NCBI GenBank assembly: GCA_947474455.1
Contig: CANJIL010000025.1
Coordinates: 1 to 41,230, forward strand
Source: Hyphomonadaceae bacterium
GTDB lineage: Bacteria > Pseudomonadota > Alphaproteobacteria > Caulobacterales > Hyphomonadaceae
DNA length: 41,230 nucleotides
Direction of reading: 5' to 3'
Made by a program: the position numbers and the translations under genes. The notes beneath the pieces were generated by a model. The model saw nothing but the letters and a program-made list of their open reading frames with translations, searched no databases and had not been told where the DNA came from. Shown in pieces: positions 7,404-16,429 of the stretch; the first letter of the stretch is position 1; every line of letters starts with the position of its first letter.

Positions 7404-9185
7404 TTATTCCTTGACATAGCGGCCCGGCGCCGGCTCGAGCCGTGGAATTGACTTTGGAAAGCTGTCTGCGGCGTCGATCTTTTTCCCGGAGCGGCGCACC
7501 AGCCATGCGGCCCAGTCTGGCCACCATGAGCCTTCTTGCGCAGTGGTGCCAGCGCGCCAAGCCTTGAGGTCGGTCGGGGTCTCATCGCTGACCCAGTAAC
7601 CGTACTTCTTCCTGTCGGGATGGTTGACGATCCCCGCGATGTGGCCGGACTGCGCCAGCACGAAACGTCCGCCGCCGCGCAGCCGTGAGAGGCCTTTGAA
7701 CGAAGCATCCCACGGCGCGATGTGGTCTTTCTCGCAGGCGACAACGTAATGCGGGATCTTGATGTCATCTAGCGAGACACGGGAGTCGTCGATCTCGAAG
7801 CCGCCCGAGGCGAAAAGGTTATCGCGGTACAGGTTGGTGAGGTACTCGCGCGCCATGCGTTCGGGCAGGCGGGTCGAGTCCTCGTTCCAGAACAGAAGGT
7901 CGAATTTCGGCCGCGGTTCGCCGAGAAGGTAGGCCTTCACGGCAGGGCCGTAGACGAGATCGTTGGGGCGCAGGAAGCTGAATGTGCGCGCCATGATGCG
8001 CTGGTCGAGATAGCCCTTGCGCTGGGCCTCGATCATGATGCCCGAGATGAAGCCTTCGTCGATGAAGGATTTCAGCGGACCGGGGTCCTCGAAATCAGTG
8101 AGGGCGGTGAAAAAGGTGGCGGACTTGGCAGGGCTCTCCTGCTTGGTCTTGCCCAGCAAGGCAAGCGTCAGGGCCAGCGTCGTGCCGCCGATGCAGTAGC
8201 CGACAACGTTCACGCCCTCATTACCGTGGAACTCATCCACCTTCCTCAGCGCAGGCAGAACGCCTTCCTCGACATAGCTGTCAATACCGTATTCGCGCAG
8301 CTCTTCGTGGGGGTTTTTCCAGCTGATGATGTAAACGGCGAACCCCTGTTCGACGAGCCACTTCACCAGTGATGATTTCGGCTGCAGGTCTAGAATGTAG
8401 TACTTGTTGATCCATGGCGGCGTCAGGAGCAGCGGGCGCGCATAGACCTTCTCGGTGACCGGCTCATAGCGGATCAACTGGAATAGGTCCGTCTCGTGGA
8501 CGACGTGACCCTTGGTGGTGGCGAGCGTCTCTCCGACGACGAAAGCGTCCGGATCGGAGAGCGTGACAAGCAGGTCGCCGCCTGAACGTTCGAGATCCTT
8601 CACAAGATTTTCCAGTCCCTCGACCAGCGAGCGGCCATTAGTCTCGACCGCTTTCTTGATGGCCACAGGGTTGGACGCGAGGAAGTTCGACGGGGAGAAC
8701 AGGTCGACAAGCTGGTGGGTGAAGAAATGGATCTGCTCGGAATGCTTGGTGTCTTTACCCGGGTCGGACGTGTCGGCGAGGCTTTCCAGATAAGCCGCCA
8801 TGATCTGGTATTGCCGCTTCAGGTAGTAGAAGAACGGGTGCTTGCTCCATTCCTCGTCCGAGAAGCGGGCGTCGTCCGTTTCGCCCGTCGTTTTCGGCAT
8901 GCGGGCCGCGCCGGAAAGCATGGCCTGCGTCAGTTCGGCGTAAAGAGCGGTGGTGTTTTGCCAGAACTGGATGTGCGTGTTGAACGCCTTCATAGGGTTA
9001 GCCATCCAGCCCTGGGCTTGGCCGATGGCTGCGCGCATGAAGAAAGGCTGCCCCGGCCCCTCCACCCCTGGATTGCGGATTTCGCGGCGGGAAAGCGCCA
9101 GGAAAAGCCGTTGCAGGAGGAAGTTGATCCGTTGAAAATTCTGGCCGAGCTCAAATGCCCCGAGAGAGCTCATTCCATCATTCAT
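7404..9185 (-). CDS. phaC: Class I polyhydroxyalkanoate synthase
   Basis: 593 residues, normal for class I. It polymerises (R)-3-hydroxyacyl-CoA into PHB at the granule surface. An N-terminal PhaC domain is followed by an alpha/beta-hydrolase domain. The lipase-like box is GYCIGG with nucleophile C331, and the other catalytic residues are D487 (in CEKDHIAPW) and H515 (in QSGHIAG); all three are intact. The motif LLTPPWINKYYILDL is typical. The start is ATG 9183-9185; an alternative ATG lies four codons in, and neither has a strong binding site. It is divergent from the hydrolase gene at 9391, and the phasin gene follows on the same strand. Confidence 0.97.
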   Translation of the reverse strand: MNDGMSSLGAFELGQNFQRINFLLQRLFLALSRREIRNPGVEGPGQPFFMRAAIGQAQGWMANPMKAFNTHIQFWQNTTALYAELTQAMLSGAARMPKTTGETDDARFSDEEWSKHPFFYYLKRQYQIMAAYLESLADTSDPGKDTKHSEQIHFFTHQLVDLFSPSNFLASNPVAIKKAVETNGRSLVEGLENLVKDLERSGGDLLVTLSDPDAFVVGETLATTKGHVVHETDLFQLIRYEPVTEKVYARPLLLTPPWINKYYILDLQPKSSLVKWLVEQGFAVYIISWKNPHEELREYGIDSYVEEGVLPALRKVDEFHGNEGVNVVGYCIGGTTLALTLALLGKTKQESPAKSATFFTALTDFEDPGPLKSFIDEGFISGIMIEAQRKGYLDQRIMARTFSFLRPNDLVYGPAVKAYLLGEPRPKFDLLFWNEDSTRLPERMAREYLTNLYRDNLFASGGFEIDDSRVSLDDIKIPHYVVACEKDHIAPWDASFKGLSRLRGGGRFVLAQSGHIAGIVNHPDRKKYGYWVSDETPTDLKAWRAGTTAQEGSWWPDWAAWLVRRSGKKIDAADSFPKSIPRLEPAPGRYVKE

Positions 9186-9390
9186 CGAAGCGCCCGAAAC
9201 CGTTTGATGCGATAGGTACCACCGTGTCGCAGCCGGTCAAACGCCCGGACGCAAAACGATATTCTCCTGGCGCGTGCGTCTCGCCGCCGCCCCGCCGCCC
9301 CGGCGTTCCGGGCCTGGAGGCGATTTCGCCGCCCTGCGGCAATTGCGGGCTTCTGGAATCGTGAGGACCCATGTACAGCGGTCGGGAACA

Positions 9391-10305
9391 ATGCTGCATC
9401 TGCTCACCAATTCTGGTCCGAAGTCTCTGGAGACGTTGCCGCACATGCAGCTTGGCTCCCTTTCGCGTTGGCTGAAGAAAGATGCTGTGCCCGTATTCGA
9501 GGGCCAGTTTTTCACGGTTTCCACCCATGGAAAGGGTAGTGACGTGGTCTTTATCCACGGCCTGGCGGCGTCGCCGGAATGCTGGGAGGACGCTGCCGAA
9601 TACCTGGAACCGAACGCCCGCTGTCATCTGCTGCATATGCGCGGATTCTCTGGGCTGTCGCCGAGCGGTTTTCGCGAACCCATGAATTTCCTGAAGCCGA
9701 TGGCCGACGCCATTGCGGCCTACATCCGCAAACTGAAGACCGGGCCAGTAGCGGTGATCGGCCATTCGATGGGCGGACTCGTCTCGCTGATCCTTGCCCG
9801 TGATCACGCCGACGTCGTCGATCGGTTGATGGTCGTGGACGTGCCGGCCTTCTTTTCGGTGCTGATCAACCCGTTCGCCACCCCGAACGCGATCGCCGGA
9901 ATCGCCCAGCACACGCGCCGGAGCTATTTTGGCAAATCCAAGCTGCAGCTGCAGGACGAACTGCGCAGCGCCTCGCCCAAGCTTGTGAGCGACCCTGCCC
10001 AGATCGACCGGGTCGTCCGCTGGGGAATGACGTCCGACCGCGCCACAACAGCTGATGTCATGGCCGAAGTGATGGTGACCGACCTTCGCGGCGACCTTTC
10101 GCGAATCCTGCCGCCCGTGGATGTGATCTATGTCTGGCACCAGGTCGGGGGGGCGTCAAAGCTCGGGCTCGATCAGATCTATGCGTCCGCTTATGCCGGC
10201 CTGACGCAGGGGCGGAGGCTTAGAATCGACAATGCGCGTCACTACGTCATGTTGGACCAGCCGGAAGTGTTCTACGGAGCAGTTCGCGAGTGGCTGGCCA
10301 GATAG
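9391..10305 (+). CDS. Alpha/beta-hydrolase in the PHB locus
   Basis: 304 residues from ATG 9391; an in-frame GTG at 9274 would add 39 residues without a plausible domain, so the start is uncertain. The fold signature is clear: oxyanion HG in FIHGLAASPECWED, nucleophile elbow GHSMGG with S126, and a C-terminal histidine H284 in ARHYVML. No signal peptide is obvious. The substrate cannot be read from the sequence. Its position, divergent from phaC and 16 bases upstream of phaR, suggests work on PHB oligomers or a related ester, possibly as a depolymerase-type enzyme. That role is inference from context; epoxide hydrolases and generic esterases share the same motifs. Confidence 0.8.
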   Translation: MLHLLTNSGPKSLETLPHMQLGSLSRWLKKDAVPVFEGQFFTVSTHGKGSDVVFIHGLAASPECWEDAAEYLEPNARCHLLHMRGFSGLSPSGFREPMNFLKPMADAIAAYIRKLKTGPVAVIGHSMGGLVSLILARDHADVVDRLMVVDVPAFFSVLINPFATPNAIAGIAQHTRRSYFGKSKLQLQDELRSASPKLVSDPAQIDRVVRWGMTSDRATTADVMAEVMVTDLRGDLSRILPPVDVIYVWHQVGGASKLGLDQIYASAYAGLTQGRRLRIDNARHYVMLDQPEVFYGAVREWLAR

Positions 10306-10321
10306 AACCTGAGACCCGAAG

Positions 10322-10882
10322 ATGAGTGAACCGGAAACCATCGAGCTGAGGCGGTATCCAAGCCGCAAGCTCTACAATAAGAATTCATCCTCCTATGTGC
10401 GCTTGCCTGAAGTGGCGGAGATGGTGCGCAAGGGCGCCAATGTGCGCGTCGAGGACACCGAGACGGGCGAGGACGTAACCCGCGCCGTGCTCCTGCAGAT
10501 CATCATGGAACAGGAAGGGCAGGCGGGCGCCATGCTCTCCGCCGACTTGATGATGGACATGATTCGCCTGCACCAGTCGAAGGCGTCCGAAATGATGACC
10601 GGGTTATTCGAGCAGTCTGTCGCCTTCATCCGGGCGCAGCAGGAGAAGATCGCCAGCCAGATGAGCGGCGCCATTGTCCCGCCGTGGAATGTGTTTGACC
10701 CGGCTGCGATGCAGGAAATGCAGCGTGAGTATCAGAAGCGTCTCGCGAACTTCTGGGGCGGATCGATGCCGGGCACGGCCGGCGCGCCCAAGCCAGACGA
10801 GCCAACCGCCGCGGACTCAGCGGAGTTGAAAGCGCTGCGTGCCCGGCTCGAAGAGCTCGAGAAAAAAGTTAGCAAGAAGTAG
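10322..10882 (+). CDS. phaR: Polyhydroxyalkanoate synthesis regulator PhaR
   Basis: 186 residues. PhaR binds both PHB granules and DNA: when no granule is present it represses phasin and related genes. The N-terminal PHB_acc_N domain is clear (IELRRYPSRKLYNKNSSSYV, residues 7-26; ETGEDVTRAVLLQIIMEQE further on). The PHB_acc region (MLSADLMMDMIRLHQ) follows. A charged C-terminal helix (AELKALRARLEELEKKV) is a predicted coiled coil. It starts 16 bases after the hydrolase stop, so the two form an operon. The tandem repeat at 7331-7363 is its best local target. Confidence 0.95.
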   Translation: MSEPETIELRRYPSRKLYNKNSSSYVRLPEVAEMVRKGANVRVEDTETGEDVTRAVLLQIIMEQEGQAGAMLSADLMMDMIRLHQSKASEMMTGLFEQSVAFIRAQQEKIASQMSGAIVPPWNVFDPAAMQEMQREYQKRLANFWGGSMPGTAGAPKPDEPTAADSAELKALRARLEELEKKVSKK

Positions 10883-11011
10883 CGCTCGTTTGTGAACGCA
10901 AAGCCCGAGGATCAGATGGTTTGCTCACCGCCGCCGCGCCCATGACATCATCATCAGGCGTTCCGGCCAAGTTACAAGGATGAGGGCAAATCCACCGGCG
11001 CCGAAGTAGCC

Positions 11012-11062
11012 CTCACACCCTGAGTAGGCCCGAAGGGCCGTCTCGAAGGACGAGGGCGTGAG
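11012..11062. repeat. Intergenic imperfect palindrome (REP-like)
   Basis: Between convergent phaR and the second receptor gene. Outer arms CTCACACCC (11012-11020) and GGGCGTGAG (11054-11062) pair with one mismatch, and an inner core GGCCC-GAA-GGGCC sits between them. The shape resembles the short palindromic intergenic repeats common in alphaproteobacteria. I see no second full copy in this window. It could also act as a weak transcription terminator, although there is no T-run. Confidence 0.45.
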
Positions 11063-11068
11063 TACTGA

Positions 11069-13492
11069 CTAGAACTTCGTCCACACGCCCGCGCCGGCCA
11101 TGCGGGGGACGCCGCGGATGGTCGTGGGAATGCCCAGCGTACCGCCGGTGTTGCCAGCGTCGATCAGGTATTCCTCGTCCGCGGCGTTCTCGACATAGAT
11201 GCTGGCGCCCCAGCGGCCATCCTCGGAATCGAAGCCGAGCTTCAGATCGAGCAGGCCATAGGCTTCCTGGAATTCCCACGGATCGTTGTCATCTTCGAAG
11301 AACTGGTCGTCTTTCCAAGTGTAGGTCGGCACAAAGAAGACCGTACCGATATCGGCGATCGGCCAGTTGAACTTCGCGCCAGCCGACAACGAGTTGAGCG
11401 GGCTCAGACGGAACTGGTTGCCCGCGTATTCTTGCTCATTACCGTCATCGTCCGTGTCGTTGTACTCGGAGAAGTTGTAGGCGTAGCCGCCGAACAGCAT
11501 GACGTCTTCGGTCACGTGGAACTGCGCTTCGATCTCGACGCCGTATTGCGTAGCGTTGCCCGAGTTCTTGGTGACGAAGGTGCCTTCATTCAGATCGAAA
11601 TTGCTGGTCTGGAAATCCTTGTACTCGCCGTAATAGGCCGACGTCTGCAACTGCAACCGGTTATCGAGGAAGCGGCCGAACAGACCCGCCTCGACGTTGT
11701 CAAAGATTTCCTCGCTGACGATCTCGAAGCCCGAGTTCTGGGTTTGGGTGTCGCAATTGGTCGGGTTGGCGGCGACGGTGCAGTCGCGCGAGGACAGGGC
11801 ATCCGGGCGCCGCCCGCGGCCGATGGCGAGCCACGTGTTCATGTCGTCATTCAGCCGGTAAGCCGCGTTCAAGCGCCAGGTGAGCGTGCCGTCCGTGTCG
11901 TAGCTGCGTTGGCGCGTGCGGTCGACTGCGACAAACGTCGTACCGCCAGTGATGGCGTTGCGCGTCCCTCCAAGCGCCGCGTTGCCACGCAGCAGGTAGG
12001 CGTCGGAGTCGCTGTAGAGCTCGTCGCGGGTGTAGCGCAGACCGCCGGTGAGCGTGAGCTTGTCGTTCAGCTTGTAGGAGATATCGCCAAAGATGTCGCT
12101 GGAGGTCTGGTCCTCGTTGGAGAACGACTCTTCGAGGTGGAGGCCCGTCAGCGGCACCATCATCTGCTGGAGAAGCAGCAGGGCGACCGACACTCGCAAC
12201 GGATCGGCGATGTTGTCGAACTTGTTCGCCAGAATCGCCGGAACGCCGGCCTGTATCAGGCCCGCCTTGACCTGCGCCACAGTAGCTCCAGCACGGGCCG
12301 CGATCTGCGGCGCGAGCAGCGCCTGAGCGCGGGCTTCATCACCCGAGAGACGCAGCAGACGCGAGGAATCAAGCTGGAACCAGTTGGCGCCGAAGAAGGC
12401 AGTCAGTGGGCCGCCATCATCGAAGTTGAAACGCAGTTCTTCGTTCCAGACCTGCGCATTATCGATCGAGGCGAACTGGAGCAGGCTGAACGCGGCGCCG
12501 TCGCTGTCGACGGCTTCCTGCGAGCTGATGTCGCGATACTCCGTGATCGATGTCAGCGTCCAGGCGTCGCTGAGTTTCCAGCCGACAGTCACGTTGGCCG
12601 AGAAGATCTCACGGTCATTGCCAAGCTTGTCGCGAAGCTGGTCGCCATTGATGTTGTTGGCCGCTTCGGTGAACGGATTGAGATCGCCGCTCGCCGGCGG
12701 GAAGATCATCGACTTGAACTCGGTGCCTGTCGAACCGTCCTTCTCCCAGTTGACGATCACGTCGGCGCGCAGCGCATCCAGCGGGCGCCATTGCATTGCG
12801 GCGCGCAGCGCCTCGGTGTCCTGGCCCATTAGGTCGGGGCTGTTGGCGGCGTTGTCGACATACCCGTCGCGGCTTTTCTTGAGGCCGGCGATGCGGAAGG
12901 CCAGCGTGTCATCGACCGCGAAGTTGTAGCCCCCTTCCATCCGCAGATAGGAATAGTCGCCGCCATCGAGCTTGAGCCAGCCTTCATTGCCGCTCATCGA
13001 GGCGCGGTTCTGGATGAAGTTGATGCCGCCTACCAGTGCGCCCTGACCGAACAGCGTCGCCTGCGGACCCTTCACCACTTCGATGCGCTCAAGGTCGAAC
13101 ATCGCAACGTTGGCCGCGTAGCCTGGGTTGCCGATCGAAACGCCGTTCTGGAAGATCGCGACGCGCGGCCGGCCGCCGTCCGACGTCACGCCGCGCAACG
13201 AGTAGCTCGGCGTGTTGAGGCTCTGCGCCTGCACCTGCAGGCCGGGCACGAAATCTGCGAACTCTTCGACGTCGTCGGCCCCCAGCATGTCGAGCCGTGC
13301 CTGGTTGGCGACGGTGATGTTGATCGGAACCTCGATCTGCTCCTGCTCCTGCTTCTGTGCAGTGACGATCACGCGATCGAGGCCTTGCGTTTCCACATCG
13401 GCGGCAGGGGTTGTCTGTGCGTTCGCGGCGAGCGGAGCCGTCAGCCCGATTGCCAGCAGGGCCGACGTGGAGAGAAGGTTGATCTTCGACAT
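11069..13492 (-). CDS. TonB-dependent receptor, ligand unknown
   Basis: 807 residues. A signal peptide (SALLAIGLTAPLAANAQ) is followed by a plug with VIVTAQKQEQEQIEVPINIT, the block SYSLRGVTSDGGRPRVAIF and VKGPQATLFGQGALVGGIN. It ends in a long beta-barrel whose last strand is RGVPRMAGAGVWTKF, giving the aromatic terminal residue. I chose ATG 13490-13492 because GAGG is six bases upstream and it begins the signal peptide; an ATG five codons earlier has no binding site. Plug sequences of this kind are common among the many receptors of Caulobacterales and sphingomonads that take up carbohydrates, lipids or siderophores. Nothing in the sequence fixes the ligand. No TonB-box regulator or transport gene is adjacent. 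Confidence 0.92.
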   Translation of the reverse strand: MSKINLLSTSALLAIGLTAPLAANAQTTPAADVETQGLDRVIVTAQKQEQEQIEVPINITVANQARLDMLGADDVEEFADFVPGLQVQAQSLNTPSYSLRGVTSDGGRPRVAIFQNGVSIGNPGYAANVAMFDLERIEVVKGPQATLFGQGALVGGINFIQNRASMSGNEGWLKLDGGDYSYLRMEGGYNFAVDDTLAFRIAGLKKSRDGYVDNAANSPDLMGQDTEALRAAMQWRPLDALRADVIVNWEKDGSTGTEFKSMIFPPASGDLNPFTEAANNINGDQLRDKLGNDREIFSANVTVGWKLSDAWTLTSITEYRDISSQEAVDSDGAAFSLLQFASIDNAQVWNEELRFNFDDGGPLTAFFGANWFQLDSSRLLRLSGDEARAQALLAPQIAARAGATVAQVKAGLIQAGVPAILANKFDNIADPLRVSVALLLLQQMMVPLTGLHLEESFSNEDQTSSDIFGDISYKLNDKLTLTGGLRYTRDELYSDSDAYLLRGNAALGGTRNAITGGTTFVAVDRTRQRSYDTDGTLTWRLNAAYRLNDDMNTWLAIGRGRRPDALSSRDCTVAANPTNCDTQTQNSGFEIVSEEIFDNVEAGLFGRFLDNRLQLQTSAYYGEYKDFQTSNFDLNEGTFVTKNSGNATQYGVEIEAQFHVTEDVMLFGGYAYNFSEYNDTDDDGNEQEYAGNQFRLSPLNSLSAGAKFNWPIADIGTVFFVPTYTWKDDQFFEDDNDPWEFQEAYGLLDLKLGFDSEDGRWGASIYVENAADEEYLIDAGNTGGTLGIPTTIRGVPRMAGAGVWTKF

Positions 13493-13599
13493 GTTGCACC
13501 TCGACATCCGACGCGAGGGCTCAATAACGAATCTCCCGTCCGGCTGTGACGAGTCTTAGACGGCAGTTCGGCTAACAAAATGTAACAGTTTGAATCAGC

Positions 13600-14830
13600 C
13601 CACCTCGCCGCCAGGTGAGCGAGCATCTCGTTCGCGCCTTCGCGTGACCATCCGCTGCGGCGTCCCAGGGCTGCGCGAAGGAGAGGCGTTTCGCCACTCT
13701 CAGGTCTAACGATTTCAAAGCGGTGTGAGCGGAACCCGAAGCTGCCGCCGCGCGCCAGATTCAGCCGGCGGCGGGACGCTTCATTGGCAATTTCCCTGTC
13801 CAGCGCTTCATAATCTGCAGCCGATCCGACCTTCAGGCAGAAAGCGCAGAAGGGCGCGCTGTTTCCGCCAAAGGAGGCATGCGTAGCCGGCTCGAAACGT
13901 TTGTTGCGCCGCACCAAAGCCGGCGCGAGGCAGGCGTTGTGCGCAAAAACTTCCCTGACGTAGACGTCAGCGCGAGCTGCGTCGAAAACCCACCGGACCT
14001 CCAGGGCGATTGCTGCGACGAGATGAAGGCCGTTGCCAACAAGCGTTCGCATGCGTCGGATACTTTCGCCGGGCCCTGCGATGCCGGCGTGCGAGGAGAT
14101 GTAAACCGACAGCACGTCGGTTGGCGGGTTCAAAGCCGCCTCGCGGCAGCTTGAGACAGGACGCGAGGCGCATCATTACCTGCTTCCCGCCCGGCGCCAT
14201 CGCCGCGAGATATTCGTCGACCCCGTCATCGCGGCCGAGCAAGGTCATGCCCAAACTCACTGCGGAGGGCGAGGCGGATAGTAGTTTCGTCCTATCGATC
14301 CGATGGAACTGGCCATCGCAGGAGACGGACGCGTCGATGATCACATTTGGGGTCTGTGAAAACGTTGCAGGCGTGACGAAGGGCAGGGCGTGGGTCAGCG
14401 CCCGCGTCTCGAAATAGACGCCTGGGTGGGCCAGCCGAGTAGCCCCGCGATCAGCTGCGATGTCGCGGCCCACCACAAGCTGGGCGGTCTTGATGGCGCC
14501 TGGCCGCTGGAGAACCGGATGTGATCCCGACGCCAACGGGAAGGCGGCGCTGGAGAAAAACTCTCACAACGGCGCTCGAACGTCTCCGGCTGCAGATCGC
14601 GCTCATAGCCGAACGCATCACGATGACGGGCGATAGGTTGGGTTCGCTGGCGGTCGGGTACCGATCGAGAGAGCAACCTTCGCGCGCCGCCGGGTCGAGC
14701 CACAGGGCGCGCGTGAAAGCTTTCGGCAGCGCGCTCGGCGGCAGGCGGCTTGGCGACGGCAAGGGCCGTATCGAACGCGGCCTGCAGAGCCGCAATCGGC
14801 GCTGCAAGTTTCTGGCTTTAGCGCAACCGC
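13600..14830 (-). pseudogene. PLP-dependent aminotransferase-like gene, decayed
   Basis: The minus strand carries protein-like blocks in changing frames. From 14.8 kb down these include AALQAAFDTALAVAKPPAAE, FGYERDLQPETFERR, RDHIRFSSGQA, then (shifted) GRDIAADRGATRLAHPGVYF and FSQTPNVIIDASVSCDGQFH. After another shift come IRRMRTLVGNGLHLVAAIAL and SAPFCAFCLKVGSAADYEAL, with LNLARGGSFGFRSHRFEIV near the end. The order, with SSGQA early and a GGSFGF block before the last helix, resembles fold-type I PLP enzymes, but I cannot name the family. At least three frameshifts are needed, near 14500, 14260 and 14120, and no normal stop is seen where the last helix ends. Boundaries are approximate. Confidence 0.5.
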
Positions 14831-14969
14831 CGCCGGGTGAGAAGGCGCAGATCGCAGGCTTTATCGCTCAAGGCGTTTATTTCGCGAATACATGTTGTGT
14901 CCACCATCGGCCAAGAACGCGCAGTCGGGTCAGGTAGTTCAATCCAGTGTGGGCAGTCCGGCGCAGGAA

Positions 14970-16403
14970 TCAGAAAGATTTTTCGCCAACCCGCCGAAGA
15001 ATGTCGCCGGCGAATTCGGACAATGTGTCGTCGCGCGCGCCCATCACCACGATGACATCGCCGGGGCGGGCAAGCTCCACCAGCCGGTCACCGCATGCGG
15101 ACCGGTCATGAAGCGCTGCGGCGGTGCCGCCGCGGGCGGTGACGCCTTCCGCGATGACGTTCGAGCCCATGGAGCGATCGACCGTTCCTCCGAAATAGGC
15201 GGGCTCGGGCATCAGGAGAACGTCCTGCGGACCAAGGTCGCGCGCGAACATCTCTATGAACTGGTCTTTCATCTGCCGGATCGGGCCATAGCCGTGCGGT
15301 TGCCACATCACCAGCAGACGGCCGGGGAATTGATGCAGGGTCGCGAGCGTTGCGGCGATCTTGTCCGGGTTGTGGCCGAAGTCGTCGATCACCGTGATGT
15401 CGTTGGCCGTGCCGACCACCTCAAGCCGTCGGCGTATGCCGACGAAGTTCATGAGAGCGACCGTCGCTTCCCGCAGACCGAGACCGCAAGCGCGAGCCGC
15501 CGCAATGGCGGCGAGGCCGTTGGAAAGATTGTGACGCCCCGGCGCCTGCAAGCAGATGCGCGCGCGCTCGCCGGTGGATTTTTCGGTAACAATGCAGGAC
15601 TGGCCGTCGACCTGCGTCACAAGATCGGAAATCGAGAAGTCCGCAGTGGAATCGGTGAGAGAATAGGTGAGTTTCCCGGCTTGATCGATTTCGTCAGCCA
15701 GCAGGCGGGTTTCGTCGTTGTCCAGATTGAGCACGGCCACCTGCGCCTTCGCCACGAAACTCCTGAACAGCCGGCGCAACTCATCCATCGACTTATGGTC
15801 CAACGCGATGTTATTCAGCACCGCGATGGTCGGGTTATAGAGCGCGATAGATCCATCGCTCTCATCGACTTCCGAAACGAAGATGTCGCCTTCGCCGACG
15901 ATGGCGGATGTGAAAGGCGCATCGGCCGCGACGAAGTTCTTCATCACGGCGCCATTCATCACCGTGGGATCGCGGCGCGCCGCATAGAGAATCCAGCCGA
16001 TCATGCCGGTCGTTGTCGATTTGCCCGACGTGCCGCCCACGGCGACAGAGACGTTCGCGGTATTCACCAGCTGGGCCAGCAACTGCGGACGCGTGACCTG
16101 CGGGCAGCCAAGCCGTTTGGCTGCAACCACGTCCGGCACGCTGTCCTCCACTGCCGCGGAAGTGACCAGGAGCTGGTCCGCGCTGGTCAGGCCCGAGCCG
16201 TCCTGCGGATGAAGGCCGATGCCGCGCGACCGGAGAAAATCGAACTTGGCGGCTGTGCGGCCCGCATCCAGCGAGCGGTCGGAGCCCTCGACATCATGCC
16301 CGCGAGCCTTGACGATGAGCGCGAGCGGCAACATTCCGCTGCCGCCAATGCCGCAGAAGAAGTACGGTCCGGTATGGGTCAGCGCGGTGTTTGAATTGTC
16401 CAT
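14970..16403 (-). CDS. mpl: Mur ligase, MurC/Mpl type (UDP-MurNAc:peptide ligase)
   Basis: 477 residues. MurC/Mpl ligases join an amino acid or a recycled peptide to UDP-MurNAc with ATP in the cytoplasm. The N-terminal Rossmann domain starts FFCGIGGSGMLPLALI. The ATP loop is GGTSGKST at 123-130, where most MurC/Mpl proteins have GTHGKT. The central block EVDESDGSIALYNPTIAVLN and the GHNPDKIAATLATLH motif of domain 3 follow. Its divergent partner encodes an LD-carboxypeptidase, which produces the tripeptide that Mpl reuses, so recycling is more likely than the essential MurC step. That choice is contextual. The start ATG 16401-16403 has CCCGGA upstream. Confidence 0.8.
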   Translation of the reverse strand: MDNSNTALTHTGPYFFCGIGGSGMLPLALIVKARGHDVEGSDRSLDAGRTAAKFDFLRSRGIGLHPQDGSGLTSADQLLVTSAAVEDSVPDVVAAKRLGCPQVTRPQLLAQLVNTANVSVAVGGTSGKSTTTGMIGWILYAARRDPTVMNGAVMKNFVAADAPFTSAIVGEGDIFVSEVDESDGSIALYNPTIAVLNNIALDHKSMDELRRLFRSFVAKAQVAVLNLDNDETRLLADEIDQAGKLTYSLTDSTADFSISDLVTQVDGQSCIVTEKSTGERARICLQAPGRHNLSNGLAAIAAARACGLGLREATVALMNFVGIRRRLEVVGTANDITVIDDFGHNPDKIAATLATLHQFPGRLLVMWQPHGYGPIRQMKDQFIEMFARDLGPQDVLLMPEPAYFGGTVDRSMGSNVIAEGVTARGGTAAALHDRSACGDRLVELARPGDVIVVMGARDDTLSEFAGDILRRVGEKSF

Positions 16404-16429
16404 GGTCCGGGTGTCTCAGCGGGTGGTGT

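Noticed and set aside
11432-12832. 466-codon plus-strand open frame
   Set aside because: It lies wholly antisense to the intact TonB-dependent receptor; its valine/arginine-rich product is a mirror of high-GC codon use.
14892-16394. 500-codon plus-strand open frame
   Set aside because: Antisense to the Mur ligase, which has clear motifs; the product shows no domain.
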